Source: Desulfoluna sp.
Lineage (GTDB): Bacteria; Desulfobacterota; Desulfobacteria; Desulfobacterales; Desulfolunaceae
Reading direction: 5' to 3'
Assembly (NCBI RefSeq): GCF_030145185.1
Contig: NZ_JAQYWB010000031.1
Span: 1-64,000, forward strand
DNA length: 64,000 bases
The position numbers were made by a program, and so were the translations under genes. Below the pieces are notes generated by a model that did not search any database, was not told the DNA's origin, and was given only the letters and a program-made list of their open reading frames with translations. Numbering within the stretch: the first letter of the stretch is position 1; each line of letters starts with the position of its first letter. This document shows, piece after piece, positions 18,296 to 27,652 of this stretch.

Positions 18296-18640
18296 AAACA
18301 CGAAGGTGGCCAAAACGATGATCGAGGCCACCTTTTCTCATAATTGATAGGGCGCAGCGACTCCTCGAACGAAGCACGAAGAACCTTTTCAGGCCTTGGT
18401 CATCGTTTGGGCCACGACCTTTAAAAATCCGAGAAAAACGAATCGAACCGGAGCGCCGCACTCCGGTGCGGCTTTTTAGGTCGTCGTTACCCATGCCGCA
18501 CCGGAGTGCGGCGCTCCAGGGGACAAGGATGTTCAGGTGGTGATGTAGACACGCTGATGGCGGAAACGATGATGCGGCCACCTTTTTTTATAATTGATAG
18601 AGCGCAGCGACTCCTCGAACGAAGAACGAAAAACCAAGCA
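18296..18640. repeat. Repeat family C, one full copy and one partial copy
   Basis: A partial copy (about 18296-18390; AAAACGATGATCGAGGCCACC through GCGACTCCTCGAACGAAG) is followed directly by a full copy. The full copy holds the perfect 23-bp inverted repeat (18450-18472 with 18495-18517) and ends with the same CGATTCC-like and GACTCCTCGAACGAAG segments. It abuts the 3' end of the binding-protein gene. Confidence 0.8.
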
Positions 18641-18653
18641 CGAGAATCCTTTT

Positions 18654-20243
18654 TTACGCCTTAAACCACCATCTCTGGGCCGCACGGAACCCATCGAGTT
18701 CCCAGTTTACGGCAGGCTTGTGAAGGCCGATTTTTTTACTCGCCCCGGCGATATCCAGACCAAAGGCTGGGATGATGACCCCGCCTTCATCACGGACCAG
18801 GCGCTGCATTTCCCCATACTGGGATTTTCGTTTGGTCTCATCGAGTTCACCCCGAGCCGCCACGAGCAGCTCGTTGAACCGTTTGTGCTTCCAGTGGGTG
18901 TCGTTCCAGGCGGCGTCATCGGCATAGGCGGTGGAGAACATCATGTCTTCGGTGACGCGCCCCCCCCAAAAGACGGCACAAAAGGGCTTTTTAAGCCAGA
19001 CATTGCTCCAGTAGCCGTCATTGGGCTCACGCACCACATTCACATCAATCCCGGCCTTTGCGGCGCTCTCCCTGAAGAGCACCCCGGCATCCACGGCCCC
19101 GAGAAAAGCGGCATCAGCGGTATGAAAATCCACCTTCAGGTGATCCATCCCCGCTTTTTTAAGATAGTGTTTTGCTTTGTCTGGATCATAAGCCCGCTGG
19201 GGCAGGTCCCCTGCATGATAACGGTTCCCGGTGCTGATGGGATGATCGTTCCCCACCACAGCATATCCCTGGAACACAGCTTTCACCAACTGCTCCCGGT
19301 CCACCGCGTGTTTAAGGGCCATGCGCACATTGTTGTCGCTGTAGGGTGCCTTGTCCGTATGCATGGCAAAGGTGTAATGCCTGTACCCGTTTTGCTTGAC
19401 CAGCTGAATCCCCGGCATACGCTCCAAAAAGCGAAGGGTCTTTAATTCACACCGGTTAATGACATCGACCTGCCCGGTTTTCAGGGCATTGGTTCGGGCG
19501 TTGATGTCGTTGATGGCGAGGGTCTCCACCTCGTCAAACCACCCCCGATCGTCCCTGAAGTAATTGGGGTTTCGCACGGTGATGCTGCGAACCCCGGGCT
19601 CAAATTGTTTCAGGCTGTAGACCCCGGTAAAGATCCCATCCGTCCCGTCATGACCTTCGGGCACAATCACCAGGTGATAATCCGTTAAGATATAGGGGAA
19701 ATCGGCGTTGGGCGACATCAGATCGATGCGGAGGGTGTACGCATCCTCCTTCACAATGCTCTTGATCGATTTCACGATCGCCTTGGCAGCCGACTTGCTC
19801 TTCTCCCCCCGGTGGAGGTTAATGGAGTGAATCACATCGTCGGCGGTCATGGTTTTGCCGTTATGGAAGGTCACCCCTTTTCGCAACCTGAACACCCAGG
19901 TTCCGGCATCGGCAGAGGATTCATAGCTCTCGGCAAGCTCCGGAACGGCCCGGCCCTCGCTGTCAATCTCCATGAGGCTGTTCCCCAATTGACCATACAC
20001 GAGGGTCTGGGTCATCATGTCCGTCAGCACCTCCGGCGAGAGCGTGTCCGTGGTGGACGCGCCCGCCATGCCGACCCGAAGCCTCCCGCCCCGCTTCGGC
20101 CCTTCAGCGGCGCTGGCCCCCAAGGGAAATAAAGAGGGGGCGACGGTCAGGGCAACCCCCAGGGTCACGGCTCGGCGCATGAACTCACGACGCGAGATGC
20201 GCCCTTTCTCATAAAGTGATTCCAACTCGTTTAATTTTTGCAT
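18654..20243 (-). CDS. ABC transporter substrate-binding protein, family 5 (copy 1)
   Basis: A 529-residue periplasmic binding protein of the peptide/nickel/opine group (DppA/OppA). The N-terminus carries a twin-arginine signal (SRREFMRRA, R18-R19) and a hydrophobic core, so it should be exported folded by Tat. Family motifs GKTMTADDVIHSINLH and the YNDN/YSDNxVRMALKHAVDR segment are present. It is a close paralog of the protein at 24891-26480 throughout its length. A GAGGAAG ribosome site precedes the start. It is the last gene of the transporter cluster, separated from the ATPase gene by a MITE. The substrate cannot be inferred beyond the family. Confidence 0.93.
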   Translation of the reverse strand: MQKLNELESLYEKGRISRREFMRRAVTLGVALTVAPSLFPLGASAAEGPKRGGRLRVGMAGASTTDTLSPEVLTDMMTQTLVYGQLGNSLMEIDSEGRAVPELAESYESSADAGTWVFRLRKGVTFHNGKTMTADDVIHSINLHRGEKSKSAAKAIVKSIKSIVKEDAYTLRIDLMSPNADFPYILTDYHLVIVPEGHDGTDGIFTGVYSLKQFEPGVRSITVRNPNYFRDDRGWFDEVETLAINDINARTNALKTGQVDVINRCELKTLRFLERMPGIQLVKQNGYRHYTFAMHTDKAPYSDNNVRMALKHAVDREQLVKAVFQGYAVVGNDHPISTGNRYHAGDLPQRAYDPDKAKHYLKKAGMDHLKVDFHTADAAFLGAVDAGVLFRESAAKAGIDVNVVREPNDGYWSNVWLKKPFCAVFWGGRVTEDMMFSTAYADDAAWNDTHWKHKRFNELLVAARGELDETKRKSQYGEMQRLVRDEGGVIIPAFGLDIAGASKKIGLHKPAVNWELDGFRAAQRWWFKA

Positions 20244-20578
20244 ACTTCCTCACTGAATCCTTTCTCTGGTTCTGGTTGGGAAATATCCTCCGGGTCGGGC
20301 ACGGTAAATCGAGCAGGCCGCCTGCATCAGGTGGCAGAAAAAAGCAGAACGACAATATAAAACGCCTCCGGTGGCCCCACCGCAAAGAAAAACATTGAAA
20401 CATCTGGTAAACTTTTTTTTGCCACAGAAAACATGAGTCTTAAATCAAAGGAGGATAGGGATTATGCCAAAAGTATTCTTCTATAATCCGAGCAAATAGG
20501 AGCGGAAGACCTCCCTTTAAGAGACCTTCCGATGCGCATTCGTAACCCCCTTTCAAGGGGGCTCATCGTGAGCCTTAG
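20244..20578. other. Gap between the binding protein and the MITE
   Basis: About 335 bases with no gene. A weak GCGCATTCGTAACCCCCTTTC stretch near 20534 resembles the far end of repeat family A. The region may carry a promoter for the downstream binding-protein gene; none was identified. Confidence 0.4.
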
Positions 20579-20823
20579 CCCGGATATTTCATGAGAAAAC
20601 AATCAGGGCTAAGGAATAGTTCGTAATTGCAGTTCTTTGCAGTAATATTTTCAATTATTTCAAAAATGCAAAATGTAATCCACAGTATTCTGTCTGATTT
20701 TCTCACCCTTCGGGCGAGCCGAATGCACCCATCTTCTGCGTTACCAGAGCTTTGAGGTAAACCACTACATCTGCAGCTCTGGTGCCTTGTATATGAATGC
20801 ACTCGACTCGTGAAATATCCGGG
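20579..20823. mobile_element. 245-bp MITE, family D (copy 1)
   Basis: Bounded by inverted ends CCCGGATATTTCA (20579-20591) and TGAAATATCCGGG (20811-20823), each flanked by TA plus one base. It has no coding capacity. Copies of exactly the same length are at 27399-27643 and 36864-37108. They share internal blocks such as TTTCTCACCCTTCGGGCGAGCC and GAGCTTTGAGGTAAACC. The TAA stop of the ABC ATPase gene directly abuts this copy. Confidence 0.85.
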
Positions 20824-22443
20824 TTAGGCGACGCTGCCTTCGAGGTAATTATCGAGCCAGTCGGTGTCCATCTCCGGGACGGACGCGAGCAGTTTTTCGG
20901 TATAGGCATGATGGGGAGGGCTGAGGACTTCGGCACGGGGTCCCTGTTCCACGATACGGCCCTTCAGCATCACCACCACCTCATCGGCGATGGCTTTCAC
21001 CGTATTCAGATCGTGAGTAATAAAAAGGTAGGAGACTCCGAGCTCATTCTGGAGACGCTGGAGAAGCTTCAGCACGGACTCTGCCACAAGGGGGTCCAGG
21101 GCGGAGGTCACCTCATCACAGATAATCAAATCGGGCTTGGCCGCCAGGGCACGGGCAATGCAGACCCGCTGTTTTTCTCCGCCGGAGAGCTCCGACGGAT
21201 ACCGGGTGATGTAGGATTCGGGAAGCTCCACCATAACAAGCAGCTCTTTAACGCGGGCACTGATGGCTTCTTTTTCCATCCCGAAATAAAAGGCCAGGGG
21301 CCGGCCGATGATCTGCAGGATGGTGTGACGGGGATTTACGGCCACATCAGGCATCTGGTAAATCATCTGCAGGCGCCTTAAGGTCTCCCGATTCCGTTGG
21401 GAAGTCTTCGGTTTGAGCAGGTCATCCCCAAAACGAATCCGTCCTTTGGTGGGGGGCAACAGCCCGGTGATCACACGGGCCAGCGTACTCTTGCCGCTAC
21501 CCGATTCCCCGACCACCGCCACGGTCGTCTTCTTCCGCACATGAAGCGAGATATTTTTCAAGACCCGCTCCCCCTTCTTGTACCCGGCAGTGATGCTGTC
21601 TACCTTTAAAATCGTTTCACCACCCTTGGCGTTTTTGCGTTTTCGTCCCTGATCGTGACGCACAGAGATCAGCTCTCGGGTGTAACTCTCTTTGGGCTCA
21701 TCGAGAAGGGCTTCCGCCGCCCCCTCTTCCACCAGATTTCCATCCTTCAACACCATGATCCGATCTGCCATCTGGGCGACCACAGCCAGGTCGTGGCTGA
21801 TGTAAATCGCGGCGGTGTTTTTATCCCGGATGACGTCCCGAATGGCCGCCAGCACTTCAATTTGAGTGGTGACGTCCAGGGCGGTGGTGGGCTCATCAAA
21901 GATGATGATGTCAGGATCTGCGGCCATGGCCATGGCCACCATGGCCCGTTGGAGCTGCCCCCCGGAGACCTGGTGAGGATACCGGCGACCGATCTGTTCC
22001 GGCTGGGGAAGGTTCAGGCGATCATAGAGCTTCACCGCCTTCTTCTCCGCCCGGGCTTTTCCGGCGATACCATGCTGAAGAGGCACCTCCGTAAACTGCC
22101 GGATCAGGGTATGGGCCGGGTTGAACGAAGCGGCGGAACTCTGGGCCACGTAGGCGATACGGGTTCCCCACAGTTTTCGTTTTTGGGCGGCGGTCATCTC
22201 CATCAGGTCCATCCCGTCAAAGACGATGGACCCTTGGGTCACGGCACAGCCAGATCGGATATACCCCATGGCCGCCAGGCCCAGGGTGGATTTTCCCGCC
22301 CCGGACTCACCAATAAGCCCGAGCACCTCGCCCCGCTTCAGGGTGAGGTCGATGCCATGAATAATCTCATCCTGGCCCCCAGATATATGAATATCTGTCA
22401 AGGTTAACAAACTACTGTTTTTTGTCTTTTTATTCTTCATCAT
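20824..22443 (-). CDS. Double ABC ATPase of a peptide/nickel-type importer (DppD-DppF fusion)
   Basis: A 539-residue protein with two complete ABC domains in tandem. The first has Walker A GESGAGKST and signature VSGGQLQRA; the second has GESGSGKST and LSGGEKQRV. Each has Walker B (IIIFDEPTTALD; LIICDEVTSALD) and its H-loop (ISHDL; ITHDL). It would power the DppB/DppC-type permeases encoded upstream. A single fused ATPase replaces the usual two genes, as in YejF/GsiA-type systems. The TAA stop sits at the very edge of a MITE, so the original C-terminus may have been altered by the insertion. Confidence 0.93.
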   Translation of the reverse strand: MMKNKKTKNSSLLTLTDIHISGGQDEIIHGIDLTLKRGEVLGLIGESGAGKSTLGLAAMGYIRSGCAVTQGSIVFDGMDLMEMTAAQKRKLWGTRIAYVAQSSAASFNPAHTLIRQFTEVPLQHGIAGKARAEKKAVKLYDRLNLPQPEQIGRRYPHQVSGGQLQRAMVAMAMAADPDIIIFDEPTTALDVTTQIEVLAAIRDVIRDKNTAAIYISHDLAVVAQMADRIMVLKDGNLVEEGAAEALLDEPKESYTRELISVRHDQGRKRKNAKGGETILKVDSITAGYKKGERVLKNISLHVRKKTTVAVVGESGSGKSTLARVITGLLPPTKGRIRFGDDLLKPKTSQRNRETLRRLQMIYQMPDVAVNPRHTILQIIGRPLAFYFGMEKEAISARVKELLVMVELPESYITRYPSELSGGEKQRVCIARALAAKPDLIICDEVTSALDPLVAESVLKLLQRLQNELGVSYLFITHDLNTVKAIADEVVVMLKGRIVEQGPRAEVLSPPHHAYTEKLLASVPEMDTDWLDNYLEGSVA

Positions 22444-22469
22444 AAGATATCCCTTTCAAAACCCATTCC

Positions 22470-22535
22470 TCAGGCGGCAAGGTGGCGAAGCCACAGTAGC
22501 AAAAACCACCTGGAAAGCGGGCTTGCGAATGCGCG
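22470..22535 (+). repeat. Dispersed repeat family A (core)
   Basis: CCTCAGGCGGCAAGGTGGCG, CCACCTGGAAAGCGGG and TTGCGAATGCGCG. It lies between the permease and ATPase genes. Its orientation relative to the preceding stop is opposite to most other copies. Confidence 0.65.
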
Positions 22536-22702
22536 TCGGGTCTCAGATATTAAGGTTGAAATACGTCCGCCTTTGATTCGTGTTATTCTGGAATCACCTT
22601 CCAACACCTGTTTGCCAAACGTTTTAAACGCCTGACCCTCGGCAAAATCGCCGGAGTTTTTTGTGCAATAACAGACGTTGAATGGTTCCACGGTTGAATC
22701 GC

Positions 22703-23530
22703 TTAATGAGCAGACTTCCCCTGCATGTTAAGCATCCAGTCCACCACCAGGTTAACGCCGATGGTCAGCATGGCAATCACCGATGCGGGCCACAGGGCGG
22801 CGGGAATTCCAAAGGTAATGGCCCCTGCATTTTCCCTGACCATGCTCCCCCAGTCCGCAGCCGGAGGCTGAAAGCCCAGGCCCAGAAAACTCAACGCGCT
22901 GATGAAAAGAAATACAAAGCAAAATCGCATCCCAAACTCCGCGATAAGGGGCGGCAGGGTATTGGGCAATATTTCCCGGCGCATGACCCACCAGAAGCCT
23001 TCTCCCCTCAAGCGAGCCGCTTCCACATAGGGCATCACCTCAACATCCATGGCCACCGCCCGGACCAGACGGAACACGCGGGTGCAGTCCAGCAGGGAGA
23101 GCACCACCACAAGGACGGTCACCGAGGTCCCCATCACCGAAAGAACCATGAGGGCAAAAATCAAGGGCGGAAACGCCATGACAATATCCACGAGGCGCCC
23201 CAGGATCTGATCCACCCACCCCTTCAAGGTGGCCGCAGCAAGCCCCAGAAGGGTCCCGGAGATAAAGGCGATAAAGGTAATAAGAAGGGCAACGCCGATG
23301 GTATTTCGTGCGCCGTAAATCAGGCGCGTCAGCATGTCCCGACCGATATGATCCGTCCCCAGAAAAAAATCTGGACTCATGGGGAGCCACACGTCCCCCA
23401 CCACTTCGGTCTCCCCGTAGGGAGCGATGGCAGGAGCCAGAAAAAAGACCCCTAAGTTCAGCACAATCACAAAAAGACCGAACAGTGCACTGGGAGGCAT
23501 ACGTTTTAAAATATTCATTATTTGTTTCAT
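22703..23530 (-). CDS. ABC transporter permease, DppC type
   Basis: A 275-residue inner-membrane permease with about six helices. It has the family N-terminal segment and FLGTDHIGRDMLTRLIYGAR, characteristic of DppC/OppC. The EAA-type cytoplasmic loop (EAARLRGEGFWWVMRREILPN) contacts the ATPase. A GGGGG ribosome site precedes the ATG. It lies only 10 bases after the DppB-type gene, so the two form one transcription unit. Confidence 0.93.
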   Translation of the reverse strand: MKQIMNILKRMPPSALFGLFVIVLNLGVFFLAPAIAPYGETEVVGDVWLPMSPDFFLGTDHIGRDMLTRLIYGARNTIGVALLITFIAFISGTLLGLAAATLKGWVDQILGRLVDIVMAFPPLIFALMVLSVMGTSVTVLVVVLSLLDCTRVFRLVRAVAMDVEVMPYVEAARLRGEGFWWVMRREILPNTLPPLIAEFGMRFCFVFLFISALSFLGLGFQPPAADWGSMVRENAGAITFGIPAALWPASVIAMLTIGVNLVVDWMLNMQGKSAH

Positions 23531-23540
23531 ATCCCCCTCC

Positions 23541-24524
23541 CTATTGCGGATGCCGCAGGCGAGGATTACTCACCATGGCCAGGACGTCTGCCGTGAGGTT
23601 AAGCCCCACGTAAGTGATGGCAAAAATCAACCCGCTTGCCTGAACCACCGGCAAGTCCCTCTTGGAGACAGAGTCCACGAGCAGCTGTCCCAACCCCGGA
23701 TAGACAAAGACCACCTCCACGACCACCACCCCCACCACCAGGTAGGCTAAGTTAAGGGCGATTACGTTGATGATGGGTGCCAGGGCGTTGGGCAATGCAT
23801 GGTTGAAAATAATGCGCCGCTTGGAGATCCCCTTGAGGCGGGCCATTTCAATAAAGGGCAGGTCCATCACGTTGATGATGGCCGCACGAGTCATGCGCAT
23901 CATATGGGCCAGAACCACAAGGGTGAGCGTAATACAGGGGAGGGTGATGGTGTGCAATTTAACCAACAGCGGCATATCGCGGGTAATACTGGAGATGCTG
24001 GGAAAAAGAGCCAGCTTGACGGAAAAAAGGGTGATGAGAATGTAGGCCACAAAAAACTCTGGGAAAGAGATGGCGGTCAAGGTGGAGATAGAGAGCAACT
24101 TGTCCAGCCAGGAGTCCCGGTAAAGCGCGGCTAACATGCCGAGAAAAAGCGCCAGGGGAACGGCCACCAGAGCCGTGGTCCCCGCAAGGAAGAGCGTGTT
24201 TTTGAATCGCCAGCCGATCAGATCGGCGATGGGTTTCCCGCTGGCCAGGGAGTTCCCGAAATCCCCACGGACCACTTCTCCAAGCCAGGTTACGTACCGG
24301 ATATGGGCAGGAAGGTCGAGTTTCAATTCTGCGCGAAAGGCCGCTACGGTTTCCGGCAGAGCATTTTGCCCTAGAACGGCTTCAGCCAGATCCCCGGGAA
24401 GTGCTTCCACCCCGACAAAAATCAGACCGGAGATGACCAGAAGGGTCCCGATGCCGATGGCCAGTCGCTGCGCCACCATTTTTACAATTGGATTGTTAAT
24501 AAAACGCTTCATAGCACGTGTCAT
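23541..24524 (-). CDS. ABC transporter permease, DppB type
   Basis: A 327-residue inner-membrane permease of the DppB/OppB family. A membrane helix near the N-terminus, the GDLAEAVLGQNA region, and the EAA-type loop (IEMARLKGISKRRIIFNHALPN) are present. The C-terminal VVVEVVFVYPGLGQLLVDSV segment is typical of the family. The ATG at 24524 follows AGGGG; an upstream ATG at 24548 is less well placed. Confidence 0.93.
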   Translation of the reverse strand: MTRAMKRFINNPIVKMVAQRLAIGIGTLLVISGLIFVGVEALPGDLAEAVLGQNALPETVAAFRAELKLDLPAHIRYVTWLGEVVRGDFGNSLASGKPIADLIGWRFKNTLFLAGTTALVAVPLALFLGMLAALYRDSWLDKLLSISTLTAISFPEFFVAYILITLFSVKLALFPSISSITRDMPLLVKLHTITLPCITLTLVVLAHMMRMTRAAIINVMDLPFIEMARLKGISKRRIIFNHALPNALAPIINVIALNLAYLVVGVVVVEVVFVYPGLGQLLVDSVSKRDLPVVQASGLIFAITYVGLNLTADVLAMVSNPRLRHPQ

Positions 24525-24890
24525 GCGGCCCCTATGATCCATCACCATTCTTCTTTACAACAAGCGGGCGATGCATGACAAAAGATCCGGAAACCACCGA
24601 ACCCCCTCTCTCCTTTCTTTTATGGTTTCAAAAAGGAAGGGATAATCCTCCCCTTCTCATTTATTCAGCGCCTGGATCTGACGACAAACTCTTTATTAAA
24701 ACGCCTTCTATGGTTAAAGACGTTCATCGTTCTTGGTTCCTTGTTCTTCGTTCAATGTATTCACTACGCTCATGCCTTTTAGAATGACACACGAACGAAG
24801 CGACTCCTCGAACGAAGAATGTTTTCGACAAACCACCTCAAGCCCCTTCGCATTACGGCTAAAAAAAGGTGGTCATAAAATTTATGCTAT
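24525..24890. other. Gap inside the transporter cluster
   Basis: A 366-base gap between the second binding protein and the DppB gene. Fragments of repeat family C (GCGACTCCTCGAACGAAG, about 24798-24815) lie at its SBP-proximal end. No gene is seen. It may contain a secondary promoter or processing site, as often follows a binding-protein gene. Confidence 0.4.
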
Positions 24891-26480
24891 TTAGGATTTA
24901 AACCACCAGCGCTGGGGGGCTCGCATACCGTCGAGTTCCCAGTTGACTGCGGGTTTGTTAAACCCGATTTTTTTGCTTGCCGCAGCGACGTCCATACCGA
25001 AAACCGGAACAACCGTTCCCCCGTCATCCCGGACCAGTCGCTGCATCTCGCCGTACTGGTTTTTGCGCTTATTTTCGTCCAGTTCGCCACGCGCTGTCAC
25101 GAGTAACTCGTTAAACCGTTTGTTCTTCCAGTGGCTGTCATTCCAGGCGGAATCTCCGGCATAGGCGGTGGAGAACATCATGTCCTCGGTGGGCCGTCCC
25201 CCCCAATAGCAGGCACAAAAGGGCTGTTTCAACCAGACATTGCTCCAATAGCCATCGTTGGGAACGCGTGCCACCTCCACATCAATGCCTGCCCTGGCCG
25301 CGCTCTCTCTGAAGAGCACCCCGGCATCCACGGCACCGAGAAAGGCTGCATCCGCAACATTCAGCGCCACTTTCAGACGATCGAGTCCCGCTTTTTTAAG
25401 ATAGTATTTCGCCTTATCGGAGTCATACGTCCGCTGGGGAAGGTCGTCTGCGTGGTACCGGTTCCCCGTACTGATGGGATGATCGTTCCCCACCACGGCA
25501 TAGCCTCGGAACACTGTTTTCACCAGCTGTTCCCGGTCTACTGCGTACTTCAACGCCATGCGCACGTTGTTGTCGTTATACGGGGCCTTGTCCGTATGCA
25601 TCACAAAGGTGTAATGCTTGTAGCCTTCCTGCTTAATTATCTGGATGCCAGGCACGCGCTCCAGAAAGCGAACCGTCTTCAGCTCGCACCGGTTGATCAC
25701 ATCCACCTGACCGGTTTTTAATGCATTGGTTCGGGCGTTGGTATCATTGATGGCGATGGTTTCCACCTCATCAAACCAGGCTCTGTCATCCCTAAAGTAG
25801 TTGGGGTTTCGTACGGCAACGCTGCGAACGCCCGGCTCGAAACTCTTCAGGGTGTAACCGCCCGTAAAAATTCCATCGCTGCCGTCGCTGCCTTCAGGAA
25901 CGATGATCAAATGATAATCGCTCAAAATATAGGGAAAATCGGCATTGGGGGAAACCATTTCAAAGCGGACAGTATAGGGGTCCTCTTTAACAATCTTCTG
26001 AATCGGACTGACGATGGCCTTGGCCACAGATTTACTCTTGTCTCCCCGGTGGAGATTGATGGAGTGAATCACATCGTCGGCGGTCATGGTTTTGCCGTTA
26101 TGGAAGGTCACCCCTTTTCGCAACCGGAAAATCCAGGTTTTGGCGTCGGGAGAGGACTCGTAGCTCTCGGCAAGCTCCGGGACGGCCCGGCCTTCATTGT
26201 CAAGTTCCATGAGGCTGCTTCCCAGCTGCCCACAGACCAGAACCTCCATCATCATGTCCGTCATCACGGCAGGCACCAGCGTATCGGTGGTTGACGCCCC
26301 GGCAATGCCCATCCGCAAGCGTCCGCCCTTCCGTGGTCCTTCGGCAGCCTTTGCCCCCAGGGGGAAAAAGGCGGGGGCCACGCTCAAAGCGGCCCCCATG
26401 AGCATGGCACGTCTCATAAACTCACGGCGTGAGATACGCCCCTGCTGATACTGTAAATCCAAATCCCTTAATTTATTCAT
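24891..26480 (-). CDS. ABC transporter substrate-binding protein, family 5 (copy 2)
   Basis: A 529-residue Tat-exported binding protein (SRREFMRRA signal), the same length as copy 1 and closely similar along its whole length. Its ATG overlaps the stop of the marR gene (ATGA), so it is probably translationally coupled to the regulator. It is first in line among the transporter genes. Differences from copy 1 are spread over the ligand-binding lobes (for example QIIKQEGYKHY versus QLVKQNGYRHY). This suggests related but not identical ligands. Confidence 0.93.
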   Translation of the reverse strand: MNKLRDLDLQYQQGRISRREFMRRAMLMGAALSVAPAFFPLGAKAAEGPRKGGRLRMGIAGASTTDTLVPAVMTDMMMEVLVCGQLGSSLMELDNEGRAVPELAESYESSPDAKTWIFRLRKGVTFHNGKTMTADDVIHSINLHRGDKSKSVAKAIVSPIQKIVKEDPYTVRFEMVSPNADFPYILSDYHLIIVPEGSDGSDGIFTGGYTLKSFEPGVRSVAVRNPNYFRDDRAWFDEVETIAINDTNARTNALKTGQVDVINRCELKTVRFLERVPGIQIIKQEGYKHYTFVMHTDKAPYNDNNVRMALKYAVDREQLVKTVFRGYAVVGNDHPISTGNRYHADDLPQRTYDSDKAKYYLKKAGLDRLKVALNVADAAFLGAVDAGVLFRESAARAGIDVEVARVPNDGYWSNVWLKQPFCACYWGGRPTEDMMFSTAYAGDSAWNDSHWKNKRFNELLVTARGELDENKRKNQYGEMQRLVRDDGGTVVPVFGMDVAAASKKIGFNKPAVNWELDGMRAPQRWWFKS

Positions 26481-27010
26481 AATGAGTCACTCATTTCTTT
26501 CTCCATGCCTGGATCATAAACGTCACCAAGGCTGTTAATACCAGGTTCTGACAAAAGGCTGCCGTCTCCTTCCACATTAATCAGACGAAGAATCTGATCC
26601 ATGGCTTCATTAAGCTGCTTCACCTGGTCCACTGGCATATGCCCGAGGCCTGATATCAATTTGGATTCCAGAGGATCCGGCAGGACTTGTGCCAGCTCCA
26701 GCCCTGACGGCGTCAGGATAATCAACATCACACGCCGATCGCCTTCTTTTCGGACCCGGGAGACCAGAGCCTTTTTTTCGAGTCGGTCCACAAGCCCCGT
26801 CATGTTGGAGGCCGTCACGTAGAGATTACGACTGAGATCTACGGAAGAGAGTGGCCCGACATGATAAAGAGTGCGCAGGACATTGCTCTGTGAACTGGTC
26901 AGCCCAAAAGATTTGCTCTCCTTTGCACCATCATTTTGAACGACACGATAAAACCTGCGAATAGAGCCTACAATTTTTTTAATCTGTTCTTCGTTATCCA
27001 AAGGAGCCAT
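26477..27010 (-). CDS. MarR-family transcriptional regulator
   Basis: A 177-residue winged-helix regulator. The helix-turn-helix region SSVDLSRNLYVTASNMTGLVDRLEKKALVSRV (about 56-87) is followed by the wing RKEGDRRVMLIILTPSG, which is diagnostic of MarR. A longer than usual acidic C-terminal tail (last ~30 residues) is present. It overlaps the binding-protein gene by four bases and is the first gene of the cluster, so it probably controls the importer and itself. The effector is unknown. Confidence 0.92.
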   Translation of the reverse strand: MAPLDNEEQIKKIVGSIRRFYRVVQNDGAKESKSFGLTSSQSNVLRTLYHVGPLSSVDLSRNLYVTASNMTGLVDRLEKKALVSRVRKEGDRRVMLIILTPSGLELAQVLPDPLESKLISGLGHMPVDQVKQLNEAMDQILRLINVEGDGSLLSEPGINSLGDVYDPGMEKEMSDSL

Positions 27011-27398
27011 CCAAGTATAAACATGGTTCTAAAAAATCGATTTAACACGCCCAAAAAAATATTTTATCTCCAGAGCCTACCATACAAAAGATCAAGAAAC
27101 AAATAGTCAATACATTGATGATTTAGAAATGCACCATCAATTCCTTAATTAGAATCGATGCGATCATGGAGTAAGAGAACAGATCGGGTCTGTCAAAATA
27201 ATAGCTGAATATCTAAAGAAAAAAAGAAAGGGGGGAGGCCCTCCGTTCGCTACGGGTAAAAACGTTACCCCAAAGGGATATGCATTTCCTGGTGTTTTGA
27301 GGCGATACGGGGTGCGGATTAAGAAAAAATGAAATGATGAATACATTGAGGGATGATAAGATATATTTTCATTGAGAGGGTCTCACCGCCGATTCTAA
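27011..27398. other. AT-rich upstream region of the marR-importer cluster
   Basis: About 390 bases with no gene. The AT-rich stretch at 27030-27180 is the likely promoter/operator region of marR. Several short partial dyads containing ATTGATG/CATCAAT are visible, but no single operator can be assigned. Confidence 0.4.
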
Positions 27399-27643
27399 CC
27401 CGGATATTTCATGAGAAAACGATCGGTCTAAAACAATAGGCGGCTATTGCGATGGGTTATTGTGAAAAATTCAGTTATTTCAAAAATACAAAATGTAATT
27501 CACGGTTATCTGTTTGCTTTTCTCACCCTTCAGACGAGCCGGGTGCACTCATCTGCTGCGTTATCAGAGCTTTGAGGTAAACCACTACATCTGCAGCTCT
27601 GATGCCTCGCAGATAAGCGCACCCGACCCGTGAAATATCCGGG
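27399..27643. mobile_element. 245-bp MITE, family D (copy 2)
   Basis: Ends CCCGGATATTTCATGAG (from 27399) and CCCGTGAAATATCCGGG (to 27643), flanked by TAA and CTA. Internally it shares the GAGCTTTGAGGTAAACC and CTGCAGCTCTG blocks with the other two copies. It ends 9 bases from the stop of the lipoprotein hydrolase gene. Confidence 0.85.
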
Positions 27644-27652
27644 CTAAGATAT

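Noticed and set aside
18063-18581. 172-codon minus-strand open frame
   Set aside because: It lies wholly inside repeat families B and C, and equivalent frames in other copies are broken.
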